Positions 27,178 to 35,251 of a DNA stretch of 36,318 bases are shown here, piece by piece. A program made the translations under genes and the position numbers. The stretch is from a candidate division TA06 bacterium SM23_40 (GTDB lineage Bacteria > LJUI01 > SM1-40). Within the stretch, counting starts at the first letter, position 1. Each line of letters opens with the position of its first letter. The DNA is taken from positions 1 through 36,318 of the forward strand of contig LJUI01000030.1 in NCBI GenBank assembly GCA_001303705.1, read 5' to 3'. The notes below the pieces were generated by a model that saw nothing but the letters and a program-made list of their open reading frames with translations, did not search any database and was not told where the DNA came from.

Positions 27178-27283
27178 TATGTATATTCATTTTGTCTCTG
27201 GATCCGGGCGGCGAGCAATGCTTACCCCTTTTGGACCGGATCGAGGCGCTTAACAGATCTCCACTACGACGACTCCCGATCGA

Positions 27284-27772
27284 ATGATCGATCTACACGT
27301 GGAAGAGCGGTTCATGCGGCAGGCGCTGACCGAGGCGGCGGAGAGCCTGCATGACGGCGAGGTGCCGGTCGGCGCGGTGATCACCCGGGGGGATCGCATC
27401 ATCGGGCGGGGGAGAAACCGTCGCGAGGGGCTGCGTGATCCCACCGCCCATGCTGAGATCCTCGCGATCGGAGCCGCGGCATCGAGCCTGGAGGCGTGGC
27501 GCCTCTCCGGGTGCACTATCTATGTGACTCTCGAGCCCTGCCCTATGTGCGCTGGCGCCATCGTGTTGGCGCGTATCGACCGATTGGTCATTGGCGCGGA
27601 CGATCCGAAGGGCGGCGCCTGTGGCTCGCTCCTCAACATCGTCGAGGACGAGAGACTGAATCACCGCGTCTCGGTGACGCGCGGCGTCCTTGCCGACGAT
27701 AGCAGCGCGCTCCTGCGACAATTCTTCGAGCAGTTGCGCGACCGCGGCGAGGGCGCACATACAGTAGCCTAG
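27284..27772 (+). CDS. tadA: tRNA(adenine34) deaminase
   Basis: FMRQALTEAAESLHDGEVPVGAVI; HAEILAI; LEPCPMCAGAIVLARIDRLVIGADDPKGGACGSLLNI. Confidence 0.96.
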   Translation: MIDLHVEERFMRQALTEAAESLHDGEVPVGAVITRGDRIIGRGRNRREGLRDPTAHAEILAIGAAASSLEAWRLSGCTIYVTLEPCPMCAGAIVLARIDRLVIGADDPKGGACGSLLNIVEDERLNHRVSVTRGVLADDSSALLRQFFEQLRDRGEGAHTVA

Positions 27773-27787
27773 AGCCGCACCAAGAAC

Positions 27788-27877
27788 GGAGAGATGGCCG
27801 AGTCTGGTTGAAGGCGCACGACTCGAAATCGTGTATCCCTTCGGGGATCGGGGGTTCGAATCCCTCTCTCTCCGCCA
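27788..27877 (+). tRNA. tRNA-Ser(CGA)
   Basis: Acceptor GGAGAGA/TCTCTCC, anticodon loop CTCGAAA in CACGA...TCGTG, long variable arm (TATCCCTTCGGGGATC), encoded CCA. Confidence 0.96.
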
Positions 27878-27995
27878 GTCTACGATTCTTTGTCGGATTC
27901 GGAGTCACGAGCCTGCACAGAGTGTCCGCGTCGACCTGTGCGAGACGGTGCGACTGGGAAACGGCAGAAGAAATCAGACATTCCGCGGCTGAAAC

Positions 27996-28408
27996 GTGAA
28001 AACGAACAGACCAGAGCCTCCCGCATACCTCTTCGTATGCCTACTCCTCGGGGTAGGACTACACTTCGTCGTGCCGATAGTGCAGCTGGTCCGGTTTCCC
28101 TACAGGTTGGGCGGAATCCTGCTTCTCTATTCAAGAAGGCGGAGACGACGGTCAAGCCGTTCGAGGAATCATCTGCCTTGATCGTAGAAGGGCCGTTCGG
28201 CGCGAGCCGTCATCCCATGTACCTGGGTATGGCCCTGGCACTTCTCGGGGTGGGACTCCTCCTCGGGTCGCTCGTCGCCCTGCTCGTTCCGTTCGCGTTC
28301 ATCGCCGCGATGGAGATCGCCTTCATCAAACATGAAGAAAGAGCTCTGGAGACGACCTTCGGGGAGGAATACAATCGGTACAGGCGGCAGGTGAGGCGCT
28401 GGTTGTAG
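27996..28408 (+). pseudogene. Isoprenylcysteine carboxyl methyltransferase-like membrane protein, apparently disrupted
   Basis: Frame 3 N-terminus MKTNRPEPPAYLFVCLLLGVGLHFVVPIVQLVRFPYRLGGILLL; frame 2 C-terminus LFKKAETTVKPFEESSALIVEGPFGASRHPMYLGMALALLGVG...EERALETTFGEEYNRYRRQVRRWL. The halves are in different frames and the linking TM segment looks missing. Confidence 0.7.
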
Positions 28409-28412
28409 GCTA

Positions 28413-28931
28413 TTGAAATCGTCTGGAAGCGACATGACCGGCATGCGAAAGAAGCGATCGCGACTCAAGCAGTATCAGGTGCCAGTTCTGGCAGGAGCGC
28501 TTCTGTTGATCGTGGTGTTGTGCATCCGTTGCGGAGGCACAGACGCGGCGGAGCGATCCTGGCTCGATGACATCGAGGAGGGGGAGAGAGATCTCGTCCA
28601 CTGCGAGCGGTATCGCGTGCGGTGGAGTGCCGCGGCCGATACCGCTGCTGCCCGGGAGGCAGCGGGCCCAGTGCGGCGGGCTGTTGCCGAGCATCCCCGG
28701 CTGCTCAATCAGCTGGCGAGCGAGTGCTATCCAGATGGAGAGGGGGATATCCCGAGCCTCGAGTTCCGTTACCAGACGACCGGGCAGAACAGGGAGGACG
28801 GTCTGTTCGTCGTCAAGTACTTCGCCCGCATCGAGCACCCGCACATTGTCGCAGGGTATTCGTGTATCTTCGTCGTCGACGAGAAGAGCAAGGTCCAGGC
28901 GCTCTATATCGAGGCGCTGCCTCTCGAATAG
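28413..28931 (+). CDS. Hypothetical membrane-anchored protein
   Basis: N-terminal TM (VPVLAGALLLIVVLCIRC) and soluble domain; TTG 28413 or ATG 28434 start. Confidence 0.6.
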   Translation: MKSSGSDMTGMRKKRSRLKQYQVPVLAGALLLIVVLCIRCGGTDAAERSWLDDIEEGERDLVHCERYRVRWSAAADTAAAREAAGPVRRAVAEHPRLLNQLASECYPDGEGDIPSLEFRYQTTGQNREDGLFVVKYFARIEHPHIVAGYSCIFVVDEKSKVQALYIEALPLE

Positions 28932-29188
28932 AAGAGAGGTCCGGCATTGTGAGGCGTGCCCTGTGATGCGAGGGAGACCAGCCTGAGCAGTGGTTATGCG
29001 TGAGCTGGAGGCCGGCGCGCCAATGAGACGCCACCCTACGAACGGGAAACGAGCGTGTGACTGAGGCGCGGACGAGGGGGTGGAATGCCGGCAATCGAGC
29101 GAAAGGTGAGGCCGGGAGCGAGACGCCAGCACGCGCCTGAGATGCGGACGCGCGGGCGGCACGCGAGCACTCGACGAAGGAGATCGCA

Positions 29189-29683
29189 GTGGGCATCATA
29201 AAGGGCCGGGTGATTAAACTCGGCGACAATATAGATACCGACGTCATCTATCCCGGCAAGTATCTCCCGATAATCGAGGCATCGGAGATGGCTGCCCATG
29301 CCCTCGAGGGCATCGATCCGTCGTTCCCGGAACGGATCGGACGTGGTGACATCATCGTAGCGGGATCGAACTTCGGATGCGGAAGTTCACGTGAACAGGC
29401 AGCGACCTGTCTCGCGGCTGCCGGCATCGGAGCGGTGGTCGCTAAGTCATTCTCTCGCATCTTCTACCGCAACGCGATCAACCAGGGGCTGCCACCGATA
29501 GAGTGCGCGCAGGCCGCAGACATGATAGAGGAAGGGGAGGAGGTCGAGGTCGATCTCGCCGGGGGGCAGCTGCGTTACAGCGGAGGCAGTCTATCGTTCG
29601 CTGCCCTGCCCGAATTCGTCATGGAGATTCTCAATGACGGGGGGCTCATCGCTCATACCAAGAAGGTTATGGGCAAGGCCTGA
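29189..29683 (+). CDS. leuD: 3-isopropylmalate dehydratase / homoaconitase small subunit family (LeuD-like)
   Basis: GRVIKLGDNIDTDVIYPGKYLP; IIVAGSNFGCGSSREQAATCLAAAGIGAVVAKSFSRIFYRNAINQGL. GTG start with an AAGGAGAT RBS. Confidence 0.93.
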   Translation: MGIIKGRVIKLGDNIDTDVIYPGKYLPIIEASEMAAHALEGIDPSFPERIGRGDIIVAGSNFGCGSSREQAATCLAAAGIGAVVAKSFSRIFYRNAINQGLPPIECAQAADMIEEGEEVEVDLAGGQLRYSGGSLSFAALPEFVMEILNDGGLIAHTKKVMGKA

Positions 29684-29828
29684 AGGTTGATCCGAGAGAG
29701 GGTACGCGACAGCAGGGGACGGATGACACGGACATGAACGAGCTTTGGTTCATTTTCGATACGCCAGAAAGCTCGTGGGCAAGGCCTGAAAGTTGTCATG
29801 ACAGAGGATACGTGACAGAAAGGGAGAC
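29660..29828. repeat. Imperfect direct repeat: leuD 3' end plus downstream leader
   Basis: Copy 1 at 29660-29720, copy 2 at 29766-29828; share TGGGCAAGGCCTGAA and similar downstream sequence (ggtacgcgacag / gatacgtgacag). Offset 106 bp. Confidence 0.8.
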
Positions 29829-29833
29829 CAGAC

Positions 29834-30889
29834 GTGGCGAAGTACAGAATTGCGTGGATGCCCGGCGATGGTATCGGGCATGATGTGCTCGAGGCCGCGA
29901 AGATCGTACTCGATGCGATCGAACTCGATGCGGAGTATGTTCCCGCCGAAGTGGGATGGACCTGCTGGGAGAAGTACAGGGACGCGCTGCCGCCGGGGAC
30001 GATCGAGATCCTGAAGGAGTGTGACTGCGGATTGTTCGGGGCGATCACCTCCAGGCCGAATGTACCGGGGTACCGCAGCCCGATCGTGCGCATGCGTATC
30101 CTCTTTGATCTGTACGTCAACCTCAGGCCCTGCAAGGCTTTTCCTGGCAACCCTCTCAATTATCGCGATGACATCGATCTGGTCATCTTTCGTGAGAACA
30201 CTGAGGGCCTGTACTCCGGCATCGAGTACCGCCCGATCCCGGATGAGATCATGAAGCTCCCGGGAATGCGTCAGGTTGATCCCAATGAGGCCGCGATCTC
30301 CATCCGGCTGTTCACGAAGAAGGGGTGTCGGCGTATCGTGAAGGCGGCGTTCGAGTATGCGAAGAAACACGGGAGGAAGAAGGTAACAGCGGTCCACAAG
30401 GCGAACGTGGTGCGCGAAACCTGCGGGATGTTTCTCGAAGAGGCTCGGGAGGTGGCCGCGGAGTATCCGGACATCGCTTTTGAGGAACAGAATGTCGATG
30501 CCGTTGCCATGTGGCTCATCAAGAATCCACAGGACTACGATATACTTGTGACGACGAATCTCTTCGGCGACATCATATCGGATGAGGCTGCCCAGTTGAT
30601 CGGGAGCCTCGGGTTCGGTTCGAGCGGGAACATCGGTGACGATTTCGCAGTCTTCGAGCCCACTCACGGGTCTGCCCCGAAGTATGCCGGGCAGTACAAG
30701 GTGAATCCGATGGCCACGCTGCTTGCGACCAGGTTGATGTTCGAGTGGCTCGGCGAGGAGGAGAAGGCGCGTCGACTGGAGGATGCGCTGAGCAGAGTCA
30801 TCCGCGAAGGGAAGGTCAAGACCTACGATATGGGCGGCAGCTCTACGACGCTCGAGGTGGCTGAGGAGGTGGCCCGGGTACTGGGTTGA
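29834..30889 (+). CDS. Isocitrate/isopropylmalate dehydrogenase family (NAD-type isocitrate or homoisocitrate dehydrogenase-like)
   Basis: MPGDGIGHDVLEAAKIVLDAI; GYRSPIVRMRILFDLYVNLRPCKAFPG; VIFRENTEGLYSGIEY; VTAVHKANVVR; NLFGDIISDEAAQLIGSLGFGSSGNIGD; FEPTHGSAPKYAGQYKVNPMA. Confidence 0.92.
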   Translation: MAKYRIAWMPGDGIGHDVLEAAKIVLDAIELDAEYVPAEVGWTCWEKYRDALPPGTIEILKECDCGLFGAITSRPNVPGYRSPIVRMRILFDLYVNLRPCKAFPGNPLNYRDDIDLVIFRENTEGLYSGIEYRPIPDEIMKLPGMRQVDPNEAAISIRLFTKKGCRRIVKAAFEYAKKHGRKKVTAVHKANVVRETCGMFLEEAREVAAEYPDIAFEEQNVDAVAMWLIKNPQDYDILVTTNLFGDIISDEAAQLIGSLGFGSSGNIGDDFAVFEPTHGSAPKYAGQYKVNPMATLLATRLMFEWLGEEEKARRLEDALSRVIREGKVKTYDMGGSSTTLEVAEEVARVLG

Positions 30890-30960
30890 TCTCGCATTCC
30901 GAACATCACATGTCTTGAGAACCGGCCCCAGGGGTGAGCGGAGCGGTCGAGGGGGAGGGC

Positions 30961-31845
30961 ATGTCTGGCGGTCGGCCGCGCGTGCTGTCGTTCCTGGCGC
31001 TTGTCGTTGGTGTTTGCGGTCTCAGCTCTCCATCCCGGGGTGCATTCGTCTCGCTCGATAGTCAGGCTTCTGGAGCAGGGATGGGTGGGCCGTTCGCCGT
31101 CGGCGCTGGTGTGTCGACGAGCGGGGCCGGGATCGCGCAGCTCGCACGCGCGGAGCTGGCGTTCTTCTACAGCGAGCTCTTCGGCCTCGACGACCTCCGC
31201 CTCGTTGCGATCACGTACGGTGGGCCGGGCCCTGTCGGAAAGATGGGGGCCGGTTTTCGTTCCTTCGGGGGATCGACCTACCGCGAAGATGTTCTCTGGC
31301 TCGGGTCAGGGTGGATGGTCGGAGAGCGGGTCGCGCTCGGCGGTGCGGTCAAGCTGATGTATCTCGTGATCGCGGGGTACGGCGAAGAGATGATTGGGGG
31401 CGCCGACGTCGGCATCCAGACCTGGCCGGCCGGAGAGGAGTCGTTCGCGCTCGGCATGTGGATCGAGAACGTGGATGGGCCGAGCATCAGAAGCGCCGGG
31501 GAACGGCTTCCTGCGGCCGCCCACGTAGGCTTCCACTGGCGTCCGACTGGACAATTGTTGGTTGCGGGAGAGATCTTCCAGGAACGGGGCTTCGATCCGC
31601 AGTATCGGGTGGGGCAGGAGATCTCGATCTCTCCTCTGGTGACGCTTCGCGCCGGGATCAGAACGGATCCCGCCTCGTTCTCTGCCGGACTGAGCGTCGG
31701 CAATGAACAAGTTGTCTTCGACTACGCGTGGCGCTCTCATCCCGTTCTCGGGGCGACTCAGATGGCCGGCGTGAGGATATTCTTCGGGATGAAAGATCGA
31801 GACGAGACCGGGGCCGGGGATCGATCTCCGGGTGAGGAAGAATAA
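30961..31845 (+). CDS. Predicted outer-membrane beta-barrel protein (PorV/UPF0164-like)
   Basis: Signal peptide; GAGVSTSGAGIAQLARAELAFFYSELFGLDDLRLVAITY; repeating amphipathic strands. ATG 30961 after GAGGGGGAGGG. Confidence 0.65.
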   Translation: MSGGRPRVLSFLALVVGVCGLSSPSRGAFVSLDSQASGAGMGGPFAVGAGVSTSGAGIAQLARAELAFFYSELFGLDDLRLVAITYGGPGPVGKMGAGFRSFGGSTYREDVLWLGSGWMVGERVALGGAVKLMYLVIAGYGEEMIGGADVGIQTWPAGEESFALGMWIENVDGPSIRSAGERLPAAAHVGFHWRPTGQLLVAGEIFQERGFDPQYRVGQEISISPLVTLRAGIRTDPASFSAGLSVGNEQVVFDYAWRSHPVLGATQMAGVRIFFGMKDRDETGAGDRSPGEEE

Positions 31846-32084
31846 ACGGCCGAGAAGAGCGAACCTTCGAGGAGATTGGAGCGTCGAGAAGGGTGGATTG
31901 GCCGAGGAGAGTGAGTGGTCGAGCAGGGCGGCCGATCGTGAGGAAGGGTCAAGAAGTGTAAATGGTCGGCGAGAGCGTGCGGCGAAGAAGAATGAACCGC
32001 GACGTCAAATGGATGCCCAGGAAGATTGAATCATCGAGAAGAATGAACGGCCGCGAAGAGTGGATGATCAACACGAACGAGGGC
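31833..32084. repeat. Degenerate 17-bp tandem repeat array (about 15 units)
   Basis: Consensus YCGAGAAGARTGRAYGG. Unit starts 31833, 31850, 31867, 31884 (18 nt), 31902, 31919, 31936 (13 nt), 31949, 31966, 31983, 32000, 32017, 32034, 32051, 32068. Confidence 0.75.
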
Positions 32085-32095
32085 GGAGGGAGTCA

Positions 32096-34099
32096 GTGAC
32101 CCGGGTGCGCGTTCCTTTCCTCATCATCATTTTCGTCATCGTTCCCCACCTCCTGTCGGCCCAGGATGGCCTGACGGACCTCGAGGAACTCCTCATCGAC
32201 CCCGCTCTCGAGGAGGAGGGGGAATCACTTCTTCTTGAACTCCTTGACGAACTGGCACGCCATCCGATCGAGCTCAACAGGGCCACCTGGGAGGAACTCG
32301 CCGCGCTACCCTGGGTGACGCCGGAACTGGCGAAAGCGATCGTCTCCTACCGCAAGGAGTACGGGTACTTCTCGCGTACGAGCGAGTTGCGCGGCGCTCC
32401 GGGCGTGGATGAGGAACTCTTCCGCAGAATCGCTCCCTTTGTCTGCGCGGAGCCGTGGCTGAAGGAAGTGCCCCGCAGGCCCTTCGAGGTGAGGATGCGG
32501 ACGCGCATTCGAGATCGCCATCCCCATCGCGAGGGGTATCTCGAGCGTACGTTCAGCCCCACTCGCTACTCGGTGTACAACCGTCTCTCGGCGAAGGTAG
32601 GGGAGAGAGTGTCACTCAGCCTGCTGGCGGAGCGCGATCCTGGCGAACCCGGCCTGACAGATCACATGAGTGGTGCTGTGTCGATACGCGGCGGGGAGCG
32701 GAGCGGTATCGTGGGGGCGCTCGATCGGGTCGTCGTCGGGGACTACCAGCTACAATTCGGGCAGGGACTTGTCTTTGGCCCGCGCTACGCCGTGCTCAAG
32801 GGGCGCGAACTCGTCTCTTCGCTGCGCAGACAGGAACAAGGGATCATCTACTATGCGTCTGCCGATGAGACCCGGCTCTTACGCGGGGTCGTCACCAGCC
32901 TCGGGCACCGCAACCGCGCGGTGGCGTTCGTCTCGCTGGCCCATCGCGACGCCACACTCTCCGAGGAGGGGACGTCGGTCCAGAGCGTATACGCGACAGG
33001 ACTCCACCGGACAGAGACGGAACGGGCGAAGAAAGACAAGCTCGAGGAGCAACTGATGGGTGCGCGGCTGCGCTGGCAGCTCGGGGAGAAGCTGGCGATC
33101 GGAGCCACGGGGTACCATGCCACGTACGCTCCGGAACTCGACCCACCGCTCGAGGGAGGAAGGTACTACTCACTCCGTGGCCGGACTAATCAGGTTCTCG
33201 GTGCTGACGCGCTGCTCCACCTGGGCGAGCTCGGGCTCTTCGGTGAGCACGCGTGGTGTAGAGGGGGCGGGCGAGCCTGGCTTGCCGGGGCCAGCTATCT
33301 CCTCGGGAATACGGAGACGATCACCATCATCCGTGACTACGATTGGGATTTCTATAACGACTATGGATTCGCGCTCTCCGATGTGAGCGGTGAAGTGCGC
33401 AACGAACGCGGCGCGCTCTTCGGGCTGAGACATCGGGTGGGAGGGAGCAGAGTCTGGTTTCATTATGACATCTTTGAACATCCGTGGCGCCGTTACCTGG
33501 AGGAGATGCCGACGCGGGGACAGGAGTACTGGCTTGAGGTCGAACAGCGACTGGGTACGGAGTTGGCCTTCACTCTCAGGAGGCGCAGCCGATCGAGAGA
33601 GGCGCGTCAGGAGGTCGCGTCTGACATCGCTTCCGGAACGCTCGATCTCCTCACTGATCGCGAGACGACCAGGCTGGAACTGACATGGCGGTCGGGCGAG
33701 ACGATGAGGTCGCGGCTGCGCGGCGAGTGGGTGGAGACGGCCATACAGGAGCTGGGACGTTCTGAGGACGGGAGGTTGATCTTCTGGGGGTCGACTGTAC
33801 GGCCGTACGACGAACTGCGACTGGAGACGCGATGGATCTGGTTTGCCACGGACTCGTATGACTCGAGGATCTATGAGTTCGAGAACGATCTGCCCGGGGT
33901 CATGCGGAACATGCCTCTGTGGGGCCGGGGGAGCCGCTGGTACGTTCTGATCGGGCACCGCTTTCTCCGCAGGCTCGATGTGACGGTCAAGTACGCTCAG
34001 ACGGAGAGGGAGGGCGAGCTCTCCCGCGGCTCTGGAGTCGAGGAGAGGAGGGGGAGATCCGAATATGAGTACGGCCTGGCGTTGGATCTGGTCTGGTAG
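32096..34099 (+). CDS. Helix-hairpin-helix protein with predicted outer-membrane beta-barrel
   Basis: Signal VPFLIIIFVIVPHLLSAQ; ComEA-like IELNRATWEELAALPWVTPELAKAIVSYRKEYGYFSRTSELRGAPGVDEELFRRIAPF; beta-strand-rich remainder. GTG 32096 with a GGAGGGA RBS preferred over ATG 32060. Confidence 0.8.
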   Translation: MTRVRVPFLIIIFVIVPHLLSAQDGLTDLEELLIDPALEEEGESLLLELLDELARHPIELNRATWEELAALPWVTPELAKAIVSYRKEYGYFSRTSELRGAPGVDEELFRRIAPFVCAEPWLKEVPRRPFEVRMRTRIRDRHPHREGYLERTFSPTRYSVYNRLSAKVGERVSLSLLAERDPGEPGLTDHMSGAVSIRGGERSGIVGALDRVVVGDYQLQFGQGLVFGPRYAVLKGRELVSSLRRQEQGIIYYASADETRLLRGVVTSLGHRNRAVAFVSLAHRDATLSEEGTSVQSVYATGLHRTETERAKKDKLEEQLMGARLRWQLGEKLAIGATGYHATYAPELDPPLEGGRYYSLRGRTNQVLGADALLHLGELGLFGEHAWCRGGGRAWLAGASYLLGNTETITIIRDYDWDFYNDYGFALSDVSGEVRNERGALFGLRHRVGGSRVWFHYDIFEHPWRRYLEEMPTRGQEYWLEVEQRLGTELAFTLRRRSRSREARQEVASDIASGTLDLLTDRETTRLELTWRSGETMRSRLRGEWVETAIQELGRSEDGRLIFWGSTVRPYDELRLETRWIWFATDSYDSRIYEFENDLPGVMRNMPLWGRGSRWYVLIGHRFLRRLDVTVKYAQTEREGELSRGSGVEERRGRSEYEYGLALDLVW

Positions 34100-35210
34100 T
34101 CTTCTATTCGTTCTTATCCTGCCGGCTCTGTCACAGGGAAGCCTTCTCGGATTCATGACTGACGGTGATCCAGTGATGAGCGTATCGGCCCGGGTCGCTG
34201 CCATGGGAGGTGCCTCGCTTGCCCTCGATGGCGCGGAGCTCGCCGCGTTCGCCAATCCTGCTCAGGCGGCATATGCTGAGGGGCCGGGGATATGGCTCGG
34301 TTTCGGGCGCCGGATGACGAGCGAGGAGATCGTCGGGCCGGAGACAGAGCCGGGCGAATTCGGTGCCCGTTCGACCAGCGAGGAACTGTTCGAGCCGCTT
34401 TCCGCCGGGATACAATGGGCGCCCGGCCGCCGCGTCGGCATCAGCCTGGGGACGACTCCCTGCTATGACTACCGCTATGAGAGCGAGATCGTGATCCGCG
34501 ATGCGATCCGTCCGGCTCGGGCGATCGGGGTCGAGCGGCTCGAGGGCAGGGGAGATCTGAGGCAGCACGTCGCGGCACTGGGCGTGCGGCCTGCGTGGTG
34601 GCTCTCCCTCGGGGTAGCCGGCGGGTTGGTGCGTGGCCAGCGGGACATGGAAACGGCAACTCACTACTACGACCCGGATTCGCAGAGCACGGCCAGCCAC
34701 GTGAGTGAGGACCTCGATTCAGAGCTGTACAGTGTGGGGCTCCAGGTGCGTGCGACTCAGTCATTGAGGATAGCTGCAGTCTATCGCAGCGGCCTCGATC
34801 TCGGGCCGATCTCGTATCCGGCCTCTCTTGGGCTCGGCGTGGCGTACGGGACGGGGAGAGGGCGGGGAGCCCTGTTCGCAGCAGATCTATTATACAGAGA
34901 TGACGGCGGGTCGTTTGAGCCCGGCCGAGCACTCGAGGCGGTCGAACTGAGGGTCGGGTCGGAGATACGGCTCCGGGGGGATGCGAGTGTGCGGTACGGG
35001 CTCGCTCTCATCCCATGGTATCGAGACGATACGATAGAGAAGGCGCTCATCTCGGCGGGGATAGGTCGGAGAGTATTCGGCCTGATGGTCGATGTCGCGG
35101 CCTCGGTCGGAACGAGAAACTACGTAGGTCAGACACCCTATCTGTCGGAGGAAGCCCGGGTCAACGAATCGACGACCAGGGTCGTCGTAACGGTCTCATA
35201 CGGGACTTAG
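34065..35210 (+). CDS. PorV/FadL-like outer-membrane protein
   Basis: SVSARVAAMGGASLALDGAELAAFANPAQAAYA typical N-terminal motif; beta-rich. Overlaps the preceding CDS by 35 nt. Confidence 0.75.
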   Translation: MSTAWRWIWSGSLLFVLILPALSQGSLLGFMTDGDPVMSVSARVAAMGGASLALDGAELAAFANPAQAAYAEGPGIWLGFGRRMTSEEIVGPETEPGEFGARSTSEELFEPLSAGIQWAPGRRVGISLGTTPCYDYRYESEIVIRDAIRPARAIGVERLEGRGDLRQHVAALGVRPAWWLSLGVAGGLVRGQRDMETATHYYDPDSQSTASHVSEDLDSELYSVGLQVRATQSLRIAAVYRSGLDLGPISYPASLGLGVAYGTGRGRGALFAADLLYRDDGGSFEPGRALEAVELRVGSEIRLRGDASVRYGLALIPWYRDDTIEKALISAGIGRRVFGLMVDVAASVGTRNYVGQTPYLSEEARVNESTTRVVVTVSYGT

Positions 35211-35251
35211 GGTATGCGGATCCGGATAGAATCATCGCCGGCACAACAATG

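Noticed and set aside
27101-27877. Mobile-element integration at the two tRNA genes
   Set aside because: No integrase, no duplicated tRNA 3' end, and housekeeping genes on both sides.
29750-30667. 305-aa minus-strand ORF whose C-terminus resembles that of ORF 29653..30159
   Set aside because: Resemblance comes from the leuD-tail direct repeat read on the other strand, not from real proteins.
31832-32029. 65-aa plus-strand ORF in the intergenic gap
   Set aside because: Lies within the 17-bp array; the repeat step is not a multiple of 3 and the peptide shows no repeat or motif.
31833-32084. CRISPR array
   Set aside because: Units are contiguous, 17 bp and degenerate, with no conserved long repeat, unique spacers or cas genes.
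33170-34255. 361-aa minus-strand ORF
   Set aside because: Antisense to the HHH-barrel gene; no motif support.
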